A DNA stretch of 64,000 nucleotides from NCBI RefSeq assembly GCF_009677585.1, contig NZ_WKYV01000004.1, forward strand, positions 62,001 to 126,000, in the 5' to 3' direction. A program made the translations under genes and the position numbers. Within the stretch, counting starts at the first letter, position 1; each line of letters begins with the position of its first letter. The notes beneath the pieces were generated by a model. That model did no database searches. It was not told the DNA's origin and saw only the letters and a program-made list of their open reading frames with translations. This document shows positions 8,286-16,978 of this stretch, piece after piece. Origin of the DNA: Lactonifactor sp. BIOML-A5. Lineage in GTDB: Bacteria > Bacillota > Clostridia > Lachnospirales > Lachnospiraceae.

Positions 8286-8353
8286 AGGCAAGGAAGATGG
8301 CCGTAAGCGGCCGCGCTCCGGTGCGCGAGTCCGGCTTGCCGGACGCTTTTTTA
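8286..8353 (+). repeat. Intergenic repeat B, copy 1, ending in a terminator-like hairpin
   Basis: GCAAGGAAGATGGC, a variable stem (GGCCG/CGGCC and GCGC/GCGC), then GAGTCCGGCTTGCCGGAC and TTTTTTAT. GTCCGGC 8329-8335 pairs with GCCGGAC 8338-8344 and runs into T6. A homologous block occurs at 17880-17945. Placed between the promoter and the moxR-like gene it could act as an attenuator; that is inference. Confidence 0.75.
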
Positions 8354-8382
8354 TAGAAGAAACGAATCAGAAAGGATAAGAG

Positions 8383-9300
8383 ATGATAAGAGAACTGCAA
8401 TTTTTACAGGATCAGGGAGTGAATCCTTTTTTAATACAGGGGGTGGAGGAATTCCGCAGGCAATACGCGGTTGCGGATGAGGTGAAGTCCAGAATTGTTG
8501 CACCTAGTATTCCTTTTTACGGCAGGGAAGTTCTGGAGATGGCCATTGCCGCCTTACTGGAAGGGGAGAATCTGCTGCTTACAGGATCTAAAGCTACGGG
8601 AAAGAATGTGCTGGCGGAGAATTTGGCGTTTATGTTCGGAAGGCCGTCCTATAACGTGTCGTTTCATGTGAATACAAACAGCGGAGATTTGATTGGCACG
8701 GATACCTTTCGGAATAATGAGGTTGAGCTGAGAAAGGGAAGTATTTACCAGTGTGCTCAGTATGGGGGATTTGGGATCCTGGACGAGATTAATATGGCGA
8801 AGAATGACGCGGTTTCCGTACTTCACGCATCCCTGGACTACCGGAGAACCATTGATGTTCCGGGATATGACAAAATCGATCTCCACGGGGCTGCCCGGTT
8901 TATAGGAACCATGAATTACGGTTATGCGGGGACAAAGGATCTGAACGAGGCGCTGGTGTCCAGGTTTCTGGTAATTGATATGCCGGGACAGAGTGAGGAG
9001 ACCCTGGAATTTGTATTTAAGAATATGTTTCCCGGACTGAAGGACGAGGCGCTGAAACAGTGGATTGGACTTTTTCTGGATCTCCAGCAGAAGGCGGCAA
9101 ACGGGGAGATTTCCACAAAGGCGTTGGATCTTAGGGGGATGATTGCAGCCCTGAAAACGATTCAGTGTGGATTATCCCCGGCATTGGCGGTGCAGATGGG
9201 GGTTGTGAATAAGTGCTTTGACATTTTCGAAAAGGAAATAGTACAGGATGTGGTGACTACCAGGATTCCGGAGGCGTGGACCTCAGGAGAATTCTTTTGA
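8383..9300 (+). CDS. MoxR-type AAA+ ATPase
   Basis: MoxR AAA+ ATPases act as chaperone-like remodellers, typically with a VWA-domain partner encoded next door, as here. The 305-residue product has a Walker A-like loop GSKATGKN at residues 68-75, Walker B GILDEIN near 130, sensor 1 GTMNYGYAG near 173 and the arginine finger in LVSRFLVID. The usual Ser/Thr after the Walker A lysine is Asn75, an uncommon change that could alter Mg-ATP use. ATG 8383 follows AAAGGAT. The stop is 19 bases before the VWA gene, so the two are translated together. The client is unknown. Confidence 0.85.
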   Translation: MIRELQFLQDQGVNPFLIQGVEEFRRQYAVADEVKSRIVAPSIPFYGREVLEMAIAALLEGENLLLTGSKATGKNVLAENLAFMFGRPSYNVSFHVNTNSGDLIGTDTFRNNEVELRKGSIYQCAQYGGFGILDEINMAKNDAVSVLHASLDYRRTIDVPGYDKIDLHGAARFIGTMNYGYAGTKDLNEALVSRFLVIDMPGQSEETLEFVFKNMFPGLKDEALKQWIGLFLDLQQKAANGEISTKALDLRGMIAALKTIQCGLSPALAVQMGVVNKCFDIFEKEIVQDVVTTRIPEAWTSGEFF

Positions 9301-9319
9301 CTCATAGCGGAGGGTGCTG

Positions 9320-11095
9320 ATGGAAGAACAATATACAGAATATCAGCTGGAATTGGAAAACAGAATAAAGAACCTTATGTGGACGGTGAGCGGTGACTAC
9401 AGTCTGGAGATTAAGGCAGACGTGGATACTTTTCTGCGTTCCAAAGATATTGCCCTTTATGACGGAGTAAAACAGGGTGCTTTTGCGAAGTATTATGACA
9501 GGGACGCACTCAGTTTATATCTCGTCAAAAAGGTTTTCCTTCAGGCCCAGGAGGCTCCGCTGATGGCAGTGGCACAGATGTGCATTGAACAGGCGGTGTA
9601 CCAGAGAATACTGGAGGAACGAAAAGGGGTTGCCGATATCAGGCGGCGGGCGTACAGGGATATCTTAGAAGAGGAATTCACAGCTCTGTCGGGAAATCCT
9701 CTGGGACATTTAAAGATCGCCCTCCTTAAAGAAGGGCTGCAGGGGACATACCAGGTGCCAAGAAATACCAGGAGCTGGATAGAGGAAATTTACAGCCTGA
9801 GCCAGGCTGAAGATACCATGGCCATTATCAGAGTCATTGACCGCCTGTATAATGCGCTTGTGGAGCCGGATTTTGAGAAACGGAAGGGCAGTCTGCAGAA
9901 GGTACTGGATATCACCCTGGAGGAACTGACAGAATACTCATGGAAGGACTTTCTCTCAGAGGAAATGTATGAAGAGACTCTGGAGAGTTACCTGGAAAAG
10001 GTAACGGAGACCATGACACAGATGGAAGTATTTCAGGAGGAAAAAGAAGAACAGGCCCCCCCGGAGCATTCACTGCAGAAAAAGATAGTGATTGTGGACG
10101 AGGAAGCCCTTCAAAAGATGTATACCTATGTGGAACGCAACTATGGGATTACTTATCTAAGCCCTGCGGAGGAAAAATCGCTGAATTACCAGCTTTGCAG
10201 AGGGATTCATGGAGACTGCAGCCTGTATTTTACAGAAGGGATTCTGAAACATCCTGCCCTTCGGAATTATCAGTATGAATACGCCAGAAAGCAGAAGGAT
10301 AAAAATCTTTTTGAGTATTATGACAATCACCGGGTGGTTAAAAGAAATATAGTTATATTAAGCGATCTCCTGAAAAAGGCATTCGTTATGAGAGACGAGG
10401 TACAGGAAGTGCTTTCTGACAGAGGAACTATTGTCCCTTCTCTTTTGTGGAAAGTGGGGAGGACACAGGATGCAAAATTATTCCGGAGAGAACTGAAAAA
10501 TGATGCCATTGATTTTGCCGTAGACGTTCTCATCGATGCCAGTGGATCCCAGCGCAGCCGTCAGGGTAAGGTGGCTATGCAGGCATACATTATAAGTGAG
10601 GCCCTCAGCAATGTAAACATTCCCCACAGGGTTATGAGCTTTTGTACCTTCTGGGATTATACCATTCTCCACCGGTTTCGGAGCTACGATGATGACAGGA
10701 GTATGAACGCCAATATATTCGAGTATATTACTTCCAGCAATAACAGGGACGGACTGGCGGTGAAGGCTGCCGGCCAGGGGCTGCTGCAGAGGGAGGAAGA
10801 GCATAAAGTGCTGATCGTACTCAGCGACGGAAGGCCCTATGATGTGGTTATCAACAGGCCCAACGCCAGAAATCCACAGCCGTATCAGGGGGAATATGCG
10901 ATCCGGGATACAGCCTTTGAGATCCGGAGGCTGCGAAATCTGGGGGTATCGGTACTGGGAGTGTTTGCCGGTGAAGAAAAAGACCTGGCAACTGAGAAAA
11001 AGATATTTGGAAAAGACTTCGCATACATCAGAGACATCGGAAATTTTTCAAATATGGTAGGACGGTATCTGCTGAAGCAGCTGGAAGAAGAGTAA
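9320..11095 (+). CDS. VWA domain protein, partner of the MoxR-type ATPase
   Basis: ATG 9320 was chosen because GGAGGG ends five bases before it. The 591-residue soluble protein has an N-terminal helical part of about 390 residues without recognised motifs and a C-terminal von Willebrand factor A domain. The metal-ion site is intact: DASGS at residues 406-410, with later SSNNRDG and VLSDGRP segments supplying the other ligands. The layout resembles NorD/CobT-type partners of MoxR ATPases, which help insert cofactors or assemble enzymes. No metalloenzyme gene is adjacent, so its target cannot be inferred. Confidence 0.82.
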   Translation: MEEQYTEYQLELENRIKNLMWTVSGDYSLEIKADVDTFLRSKDIALYDGVKQGAFAKYYDRDALSLYLVKKVFLQAQEAPLMAVAQMCIEQAVYQRILEERKGVADIRRRAYRDILEEEFTALSGNPLGHLKIALLKEGLQGTYQVPRNTRSWIEEIYSLSQAEDTMAIIRVIDRLYNALVEPDFEKRKGSLQKVLDITLEELTEYSWKDFLSEEMYEETLESYLEKVTETMTQMEVFQEEKEEQAPPEHSLQKKIVIVDEEALQKMYTYVERNYGITYLSPAEEKSLNYQLCRGIHGDCSLYFTEGILKHPALRNYQYEYARKQKDKNLFEYYDNHRVVKRNIVILSDLLKKAFVMRDEVQEVLSDRGTIVPSLLWKVGRTQDAKLFRRELKNDAIDFAVDVLIDASGSQRSRQGKVAMQAYIISEALSNVNIPHRVMSFCTFWDYTILHRFRSYDDDRSMNANIFEYITSSNNRDGLAVKAAGQGLLQREEEHKVLIVLSDGRPYDVVINRPNARNPQPYQGEYAIRDTAFEIRRLRNLGVSVLGVFAGEEKDLATEKKIFGKDFAYIRDIGNFSNMVGRYLLKQLEEE

Positions 11096-11194
11096 GGGGA
11101 GAATCTGTACCAGATTGGTCATACTTGAAATAAATGTTTTTTTCTGCTATACTCCATATATTGCAAAATAATCCAACTGATTTGGAGTGACTCT

Positions 11195-11878
11195 ATGGAG
11201 AATAAAGTTGATATATTGGGTTTTCTGATTGATAAATATTCTGTGGACGAAATGCTGGAGATTGTGAGAAGACAGTGGGATGAACAGGGGCTTTTGACCT
11301 ATGGCCTCATCACAATGAATCTTCTGATGGCTGCCAGAGAGGATGAAATCCTGGCAAATTATATACAGTCTCTGGATTTGAGTATCATCGGTGAACCGGA
11401 AGTTCTAAAAGCAGCAAAGATAGAAGAAGAAGCCATGCTCCAGGAGGTGACGAATCATGAATTCCTGGGGGCTTTCTTCATGTATGTAATCAATTACGGG
11501 AATACGGTTTTTGTACTCGGAGAGACTAAGGAAGAGGCCGATGTCCTGAAAAAGCATCTGGAAGAAACTTACGAGGGATTAAAGATTGCAGCTTCAGACT
11601 TTCTCTGCGGGGAGACCGCCGACGGGGAAGACCGGGTGATTAATGAGATCAACAGTGTATCTCCCGAGGTGATTCTCACCTGTTCCCAGAGCCTGTCCAT
11701 GGAGCGGTTTGCTGTGGAGAACCGCAAAAAGGTAAATGCCAGAATCTGGATGAGTCTGGGAAGCCACGCAAATCTTCAGACAGAATCAGGTTTAAAATCG
11801 AACTGGCTGAGCAAACTATTAGAGAAGAGCACCTTTAAAAAAATGGTTGCCCGGTATAATAGTGAAAAAGGAGAATAA
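11195..11878 (+). CDS. Degenerate WecB/TagA/CpsF-family glycosyltransferase-like protein
   Basis: The 227-residue protein follows the fold order of the TagA/WecG (GT26) family: ILGFLIDKYSVDEML at the N-terminus, LITMN at residues 38-42, DLSIIGEPEVLKAAK at 61-75, VFVLGETKEEADVLKKH near 108, and a C-terminal stretch resembling the NAD-like loop. The family Asp in the PDG motif that serves as catalytic base is replaced here (I65-G66-E67), although the Thr of the TxN motif is kept. It is therefore either a divergent enzyme or a non-catalytic relative. It sits directly before yitT (7-base gap); no wall teichoic acid genes are nearby. Confidence 0.65.
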   Translation: MENKVDILGFLIDKYSVDEMLEIVRRQWDEQGLLTYGLITMNLLMAAREDEILANYIQSLDLSIIGEPEVLKAAKIEEEAMLQEVTNHEFLGAFFMYVINYGNTVFVLGETKEEADVLKKHLEETYEGLKIAASDFLCGETADGEDRVINEINSVSPEVILTCSQSLSMERFAVENRKKVNARIWMSLGSHANLQTESGLKSNWLSKLLEKSTFKKMVARYNSEKGE

Positions 11879-11885
11879 CTGAATC

Positions 11886-12764
11886 ATGTTCCTGCAGCAT
11901 GGGAAATCAAAGGTAAAGAACTATGTTTTTATTACAGTAGGTACAGCATTGATGGCGCTGGCAATCAATTCCATTTATGACCCCATGAAGCTTGTAACAG
12001 GCGGTTTCAGTGGTTTAGCCATTGTTATCAAGACTGTTACAGAACCTATCGTGACAGGGGGCATTCCATTATGGCTTACCAATGCCATATTAAATGTACC
12101 TCTGTTTTTCATTGGAATAAAGATTATGGGCCTGCCCCTTCTTGCCAAATCCCTTTGGGGAACGGTCAGCTTATCTGTGTGGCTCTATATTTTGCCTGCC
12201 TTTCATTTGATTTCCGATGATTTGGTTTTGGCCGCTCTCTTCGGAGGTGTAATTATGGGGGTGGGAATTGGCTTTGTCTTTCTGGGACAGGGCACCACCG
12301 GAGGCACCGATATGGTTTCCGCCCTGATTCAGAGAAAGCTGCGCCATTATTCCATCGCTCAAATTATGATGTTTGTAGACGGTCTCATCGTGTTTATGGG
12401 AGCCTGGGTATTCGGACTGAACTTGGCACTCTACGCCATGATTGCTATATTTGTTACTGCAAAAATTACGGATGGATTGTTGGAGGGCCTGCATTACTCT
12501 AAAATAGCTTTTATCATCACGGATTCCTATGATTCGGTGGCAAGGGAGATTATGGAGAGCATTGAGCGCGGGGTGACAGGGATATCCGCGAAGGGTATGT
12601 ACTCAAAAGCAAAAAAGCAGATGCTTTTCTGTGTTGTCTCCAAAAAAGAAATTGTGCCGTTAAAAGAGCTTGTGGCCAGGATAGATGAAAAGGCCTTTGT
12701 TATTGTGTGCGATGCCCGGGAGGTGCTGGGGGAAGGATTTATCCAGCAGGAACAAAAGAAATAA
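11886..12764 (+). CDS. YitT family membrane protein (DUF2179 C-terminus)
   Basis: The 292-residue protein has five to six membrane segments in the first 190 residues, beginning VFITVGTALMALAINSIYDP, including the conserved VTGGFSGLAIV and GTTGGTDMVSAL motifs, followed by a soluble C-terminal domain of the DUF2179 type (SKKEIVPLKELVARIDEKAF). YitT proteins are common in Firmicutes in several copies per genome; some have been linked to transport, but substrate and role are not settled. It is likely co-transcribed with the TagA-like gene just upstream. Confidence 0.85.
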   Translation: MFLQHGKSKVKNYVFITVGTALMALAINSIYDPMKLVTGGFSGLAIVIKTVTEPIVTGGIPLWLTNAILNVPLFFIGIKIMGLPLLAKSLWGTVSLSVWLYILPAFHLISDDLVLAALFGGVIMGVGIGFVFLGQGTTGGTDMVSALIQRKLRHYSIAQIMMFVDGLIVFMGAWVFGLNLALYAMIAIFVTAKITDGLLEGLHYSKIAFIITDSYDSVAREIMESIERGVTGISAKGMYSKAKKQMLFCVVSKKEIVPLKELVARIDEKAFVIVCDAREVLGEGFIQQEQKK

Positions 12765-12912
12765 AATGTGTTTTTTTGGTGAATTACTCAATATTTCGCA
12801 TTTTTACTTTCTTTTTTCGGGATTTTATATTATTATATAGAGTAGGGTTTTTTGTTTTTTATGGGAAAAAGCAAGGCTGGCAATACATTATATAATGGAA
12901 AGAGGGAAAAAG

Positions 12913-14001
12913 ATGATATCAAATCAAGTACTGCAAAACACATTAGACGGATTAAAGAACATCTCAAGAACAGAATTTTGTGTAACGGATACTGAAGGTA
13001 AAGCTTTGGCTACGACATTTGCAGACACTGTATGCTCAGAGGACGAAGTCGTAGATTTTATTAATTCTCAGGCCGATAGTCAGATTATCAAAGGATATCA
13101 GTTGTTTAAAATATATGACGATCATCAGCTGGAGTACGTCTTAATCGTGGACGGTGACAGCCAGGATGTATTTATGGTGGGAAAACTCGTTGTTTTCCAG
13201 ATCCAGAATCTTCTGGTTGCCTACAAAGAGAGATTTAATAAGGATAACTTTATCAAAAACCTCTTGCTGGATAACCTGCTTTTAGTGGATATCTACAACC
13301 GGGCAAAGAAGTTACATATCGACATTGATGTCCGTCGTGTAGTATTTATTCTGGAATCCAATCAGGATAAAGAATACGGTTCCCTGGAGGGGATCAAGAA
13401 TGTGTTGGGCGGCAAGAACGGAGATTTCGTAACTGCCGTAGACGAGAAGAGTATCATCATTGTAAAAGAACTGAGTCCCACCGACGGCTACGACGAGGCG
13501 GACAAAGTTGCAAATACGATCTTAACTGCTCTTGGCATTGAGAAGGACGGCAAAACCCACATTGCCTACGGTACCATTGTTAAGGAATTAAAGGAGGTAT
13601 CCCGTTCTTACAAAGAGGCAAGGATGGCTCTGGATGTAGGTAAGATTTTCTTTGGCGACAAAGAAGTAATTGCATACAGTTCTCTGGGAATCGGCCGGTT
13701 AATCTACCAGCTTCCCATACCACTTTGTAAAATGTTCATAAAAGAGATCTTTGATGGGAAATCACCAGATGACTTTGACGAAGAGACATTAACCACCATC
13801 AATAAGTTCTTTGAGAACAGCTTAAATGTATCCGAGACTTCCAGACAGTTATATATCCACAGAAATACACTAGTATACCGCCTGGATAAACTGCAGAAGA
13901 GCACCGGGCTGGACCTTAGGGTATTTGAGGATGCCATCACTTTCAAGATTGCACTTATGGTAGTGCGTTATATGAAGTATATGGAGACTCTGGACTACTA
14001 G
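12913..14001 (+). CDS. CdaR/PucR-type transcriptional regulator upstream of ftsEX
   Basis: The 362-residue protein ends in the CdaR C-terminal helix-turn-helix (NSLNVSETSRQLYIHRNTLV, near residues 307-326), preceded by the GGDEF-like middle region typical of this family and an N-terminal sensory domain that does not match the sugar-diacid domain closely. ATG 12913 was preferred because AGAGGG lies just before it; ATG 12895 has no ribosome binding site. The upstream 150 bases are very T-rich. The gene ends 35 bases before ftsE. The ligand and targets are unknown. Confidence 0.8.
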   Translation: MISNQVLQNTLDGLKNISRTEFCVTDTEGKALATTFADTVCSEDEVVDFINSQADSQIIKGYQLFKIYDDHQLEYVLIVDGDSQDVFMVGKLVVFQIQNLLVAYKERFNKDNFIKNLLLDNLLLVDIYNRAKKLHIDIDVRRVVFILESNQDKEYGSLEGIKNVLGGKNGDFVTAVDEKSIIIVKELSPTDGYDEADKVANTILTALGIEKDGKTHIAYGTIVKELKEVSRSYKEARMALDVGKIFFGDKEVIAYSSLGIGRLIYQLPIPLCKMFIKEIFDGKSPDDFDEETLTTINKFFENSLNVSETSRQLYIHRNTLVYRLDKLQKSTGLDLRVFEDAITFKIALMVVRYMKYMETLDY

Positions 14002-14036
14002 GGTTTCGGATGCGCAGGAACACTTAGGAGGATAAT

Positions 14037-14723
14037 ATGATTGATTTAAAGGGCGTTAGCAAGTCCTATGCGAAAGGCCAGCCGGCCGTGAATAACGTAG
14101 ACTTGCACGTAGATAAGGGTGAATTTGTTTTCGTTGTAGGAAACAGTGGATCCGGGAAGTCCACGTTGATCAAGCTGCTTTTAAAAGAGCTGGATCCTAC
14201 TTCGGGAGTCATTACAGTAAACCAACAGAATCTCAATAAGCTAAAGAGAAGAAAGATAGCCAAATACCGCCGTGGGGTGGGGGTTGTTTTTCAGGACTTC
14301 CGTTTATTAAAAGATAGAAATGTATATGAGAATGTGGCATTTGCCCAGCGGGTAATAGAAAAGCCTACCCGTGTGATTAAAAAAAGAGTGCCTGAGGTGC
14401 TTACCATGGTAGGTCTAGCGGAAAAGTACAAATCTTTTCCGAAGGAGCTGTCAGGTGGTGAACAGCAGAGGGTTGCCCTCGCAAGGGCGCTGGTAAACCG
14501 TCCTGCGATCCTGCTGGCGGATGAGCCCACAGGTAATTTGGATCCGAAGACTTCCTTTGAGATTATGAAGCTTTTGGAGGAAATAAACGAAAGAGGAACC
14601 ACAGTTCTTGTCGTTACACATAACAGAGAGATAGTAAATGCCATGAAAAAACGGGTAATTACTATGAAGAAAGGCGTCATTGTAAGCGACGAACAAGAAG
14701 GTGAATATCATTATGCGAATTAG
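14037..14723 (+). CDS. ftsE: Cell division ATP-binding protein FtsE
   Basis: FtsE is the ATPase of the FtsEX complex, which transmits a signal across the membrane to activate peptidoglycan hydrolases or, in endospore formers, influence early sporulation. The 228-residue product has Walker A GNSGSGKST near residue 37, the Q-loop VVFQDFRLL, the signature LSGGEQQRVALARAL near 139 and Walker B ILLADEPTGNLDP. ATG 14037 follows AGGAGG. It overlaps ftsX by 11 bases. Confidence 0.97.
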   Translation: MIDLKGVSKSYAKGQPAVNNVDLHVDKGEFVFVVGNSGSGKSTLIKLLLKELDPTSGVITVNQQNLNKLKRRKIAKYRRGVGVVFQDFRLLKDRNVYENVAFAQRVIEKPTRVIKKRVPEVLTMVGLAEKYKSFPKELSGGEQQRVALARALVNRPAILLADEPTGNLDPKTSFEIMKLLEEINERGTTVLVVTHNREIVNAMKKRVITMKKGVIVSDEQEGEYHYAN

Positions 14724-15621
14724 TACCATAGGATACACACTGAAACAGGGTGTGAAGAACATCTTTAGAAACCTGAGATTTTCGCTGGCTTCTGTGGCAA
14801 CTATGGCTGCCTGCATTTTCTTATTCGGACTCTTTCTGGCAATTGTCATGAACTTCAACTCCATGCTTCGGGAAGTGGAGGAAGGAGTTGGAATTACCGT
14901 ATTTTTTGAAGAGGGTGCCAAACAGGAACAGATTGACAAGATTGGCCAGGAGATTAAAAAGCAGAAGGGCGTAAAGAAAGTCAAATACGTATCTGCGGAG
15001 GAAGCCTGGGAGTCCTTTATTACGCAGTATTTTGACGGTGACGATCAGGCCGCTGCAGGATTTAAGGATGACAATCCGCTGGCGAATTCCTCCAACTACG
15101 AAGTATATTTAGATAAAATCGAGGACCAGACAGAACTGGTTGCCTATATCGAAGGTCTGGACGGGGTGAGGGAGGTAAATCACTCCAAAAACGCCAGTAC
15201 CACACTGACGAGTTTGAACAGAGTGGTAGGTTATACCTCCATTGGTATCATAATTATTCTGTTTGCGGTTGCATTTTTCCTTATCAGCAATACCATAGCC
15301 ATGGGTATCTCTATCCGGAGGGAAGAGATTGGTATCATGAAACTGATAGGAGCCACTAACTTTTTTGTGCGTGCACCTTTCGTCATTGAGGGAATTCTTA
15401 TAGGTCTGGTAGGCGCAGGTCTTCCTCTGGGACTGGTGTATGTCTGCTATAATCAGCTGATAAAGTATATCCAGGACAGATTCCATGTTTTTACAGCTAT
15501 GGGCAGTTTCCTGACTGTACAGACAATTTTCCATATCCTTCTGCCTGTAGGATTAGGGCTGGGTGTTGGAATCGGTCTGCTGGGCAGCGCAGTTGCCATC
15601 AGAAAGCATCTGCGGGTATAA
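14713..15621 (+). CDS. ftsX: Cell division protein FtsX
   Basis: FtsX is the four-helix permease-like partner of FtsE with a large extracellular domain that binds hydrolase regulators. ATG 14713 (MRISTIGYTLKQGVKNIFRN) is the family-typical start and lies inside the ftsE coding region; GTG 14701 would add four residues and overlaps the ribosome binding site AGAAGG. Of 302 residues, one membrane helix is near 25-45, the extracellular domain is about 50-170, and three helices fill the C-terminus, including SIRREEIGIMKLIGAT in the cytoplasmic loop. The downstream S41 peptidase gene completes a common Firmicute arrangement. Confidence 0.95.
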   Translation: MRISTIGYTLKQGVKNIFRNLRFSLASVATMAACIFLFGLFLAIVMNFNSMLREVEEGVGITVFFEEGAKQEQIDKIGQEIKKQKGVKKVKYVSAEEAWESFITQYFDGDDQAAAGFKDDNPLANSSNYEVYLDKIEDQTELVAYIEGLDGVREVNHSKNASTTLTSLNRVVGYTSIGIIIILFAVAFFLISNTIAMGISIRREEIGIMKLIGATNFFVRAPFVIEGILIGLVGAGLPLGLVYVCYNQLIKYIQDRFHVFTAMGSFLTVQTIFHILLPVGLGLGVGIGLLGSAVAIRKHLRV

Positions 15622-15635
15622 TAATATGATTCAGA

Positions 15636-15667
15636 AAGGCTTCAGGGGATTCTCCCTCTGAAGCCTT
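15636..15667 (+). other. Hairpin between ftsX and the S41 peptidase gene
   Basis: AAGGCTTCAG at 15636-15645 pairs with CTGAAGCCTT at 15658-15667. No proper T-tract follows, so it is a weak terminator or an mRNA-stability hairpin; readthrough into the peptidase gene is likely. Confidence 0.6.
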
Positions 15668-15689
15668 CCGGTGTTTAAAGGAGCTATGT

Positions 15690-16892
15690 ATGAAAGATTA
15701 TAAATTTTTAAAGGGGTTCCTTTTGGGAGTCCTTCTGGCAGCTGTGGTAGGACTTGGAGGTTATCTTGGAGTAACCAATTATATCAGTGCAAAAGAGGCC
15801 CGGCAGGAGGAAACAGCGCCTGACAGTGCCAAAGCAAAGAAAAAGATTCAGCTGCTGGAGACGCTCATTGATGAGACGTATTTGGAAGACGCGGATGAGG
15901 ATGCATTGACAGAAAGCATGTATGCCGGCCTGATTGATGGACTGGGAGACCCTTATTCCAGATATTATACAAAGGAAGAGTATAAATCCCTTACAGAAGA
16001 GACAGAGGGATCCTACCAGGGAATCGGGATTGTCATGCAGCAGAATCCCGATACAGGAGTGATTACCATTGTACGCTGCTATGAAGGGGCTCCCGGGGCA
16101 GAAGCAGGTGTCCTTCCCGGAGATATTCTGTATAAAGTGGACGGGGAGGAAGTTACGGGTACTGAACTTGCAGAGGTTGCAAAGAAAATCCGCAGCGAGG
16201 ATACAGAATCAGCGAAGCTGACTCTTGCCAGGGACGGAGAAAACGATTATATTGAGGTAGATGTCAAAAAGGCCCAGGTGGAGATCCCGGTAGTATCCCA
16301 TGAGATGCTGGAAAACCAGGTGGGATATATCGCAGTCTACGAATTTACAGCTGTCACGGTTCAGCAGTATAATGATGCGTATGCGGATTTGATGGCTCAG
16401 GGGATGAAAAAACTAGTCATAGACCTCAGAGGCAATCCCGGAGGGCTTCTCACAGCAGTATGTGACATCTTTAACAATATAGCGCCGGAGAAACTGATTG
16501 TATATACAGAAGATAAAAATGGAGAGAAAGAAGAATACCTATCCGGTAAGGGCACGAACATGGATGTTCCCCTAGCTGTTTTGGTAAACGGCAACAGCGC
16601 CAGCGCTGCTGAGATCTTTGCCGGAGCTGTCCAGGACTACGGGATCGGCACTTTGGTGGGTACTACCACATTCGGAAAGGGGATTGTCCAAAAAGTAACG
16701 CCTCTTACAGACGGAAGCGCGGTAAAGCTTACCATATCAAAGTACTATACTCCAAGCGGAAGGAATATACACGGAACCGGGATAACCCCGGATGTGGAGG
16801 TAGAACTGGATGAAGCCCTGAAGCAAAAGGTGACTATCAGCAAAGATGAGGATAATCAGCTGCAGAAAGCCCTTGAGGTCTTGGGGGAATAG
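15690..16892 (+). CDS. S41 family carboxy-terminal processing protease
   Basis: Secreted or membrane-anchored serine proteases of this family trim C-termini of envelope or sporulation proteins. The 400-residue product begins with a membrane anchor (FLLGVLLAAVVGLGGYLGVT, about residues 10-29), has a PDZ domain at about 100-185 (GSYQGIGIVMQ, GVLPGDILYKVDG) and the protease domain after that. The catalytic pair is Ser305 (in NSASAAE) and Lys330 (FGKGIVQ), 25 apart, with Gln334 four residues on, as in B. subtilis CtpB. Its position after ftsEX fits a role in division or sporulation. Confidence 0.92.
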   Translation: MKDYKFLKGFLLGVLLAAVVGLGGYLGVTNYISAKEARQEETAPDSAKAKKKIQLLETLIDETYLEDADEDALTESMYAGLIDGLGDPYSRYYTKEEYKSLTEETEGSYQGIGIVMQQNPDTGVITIVRCYEGAPGAEAGVLPGDILYKVDGEEVTGTELAEVAKKIRSEDTESAKLTLARDGENDYIEVDVKKAQVEIPVVSHEMLENQVGYIAVYEFTAVTVQQYNDAYADLMAQGMKKLVIDLRGNPGGLLTAVCDIFNNIAPEKLIVYTEDKNGEKEEYLSGKGTNMDVPLAVLVNGNSASAAEIFAGAVQDYGIGTLVGTTTFGKGIVQKVTPLTDGSAVKLTISKYYTPSGRNIHGTGITPDVEVELDEALKQKVTISKDEDNQLQKALEVLGE

Positions 16893-16925
16893 AATAGAGT
16901 CTGTTGTATTTCTCAAAACACTTTG

Positions 16926-16954
16926 TTGAAGTTGGGAATTAAAAATGTTATGAT
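16926..16954 (+). promoter_or_regulatory. Sigma-A type promoter for the degV-like gene
   Basis: TTGAAG at 16926-16931, a 17-base spacer and TATGAT at 16949-16954, about 25 bases before the ATG at 16979, which has GGAGGGG in front. Confidence 0.65.
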
Positions 16955-16978
16955 AGAAAAAAAACGGAGGGGACATTT

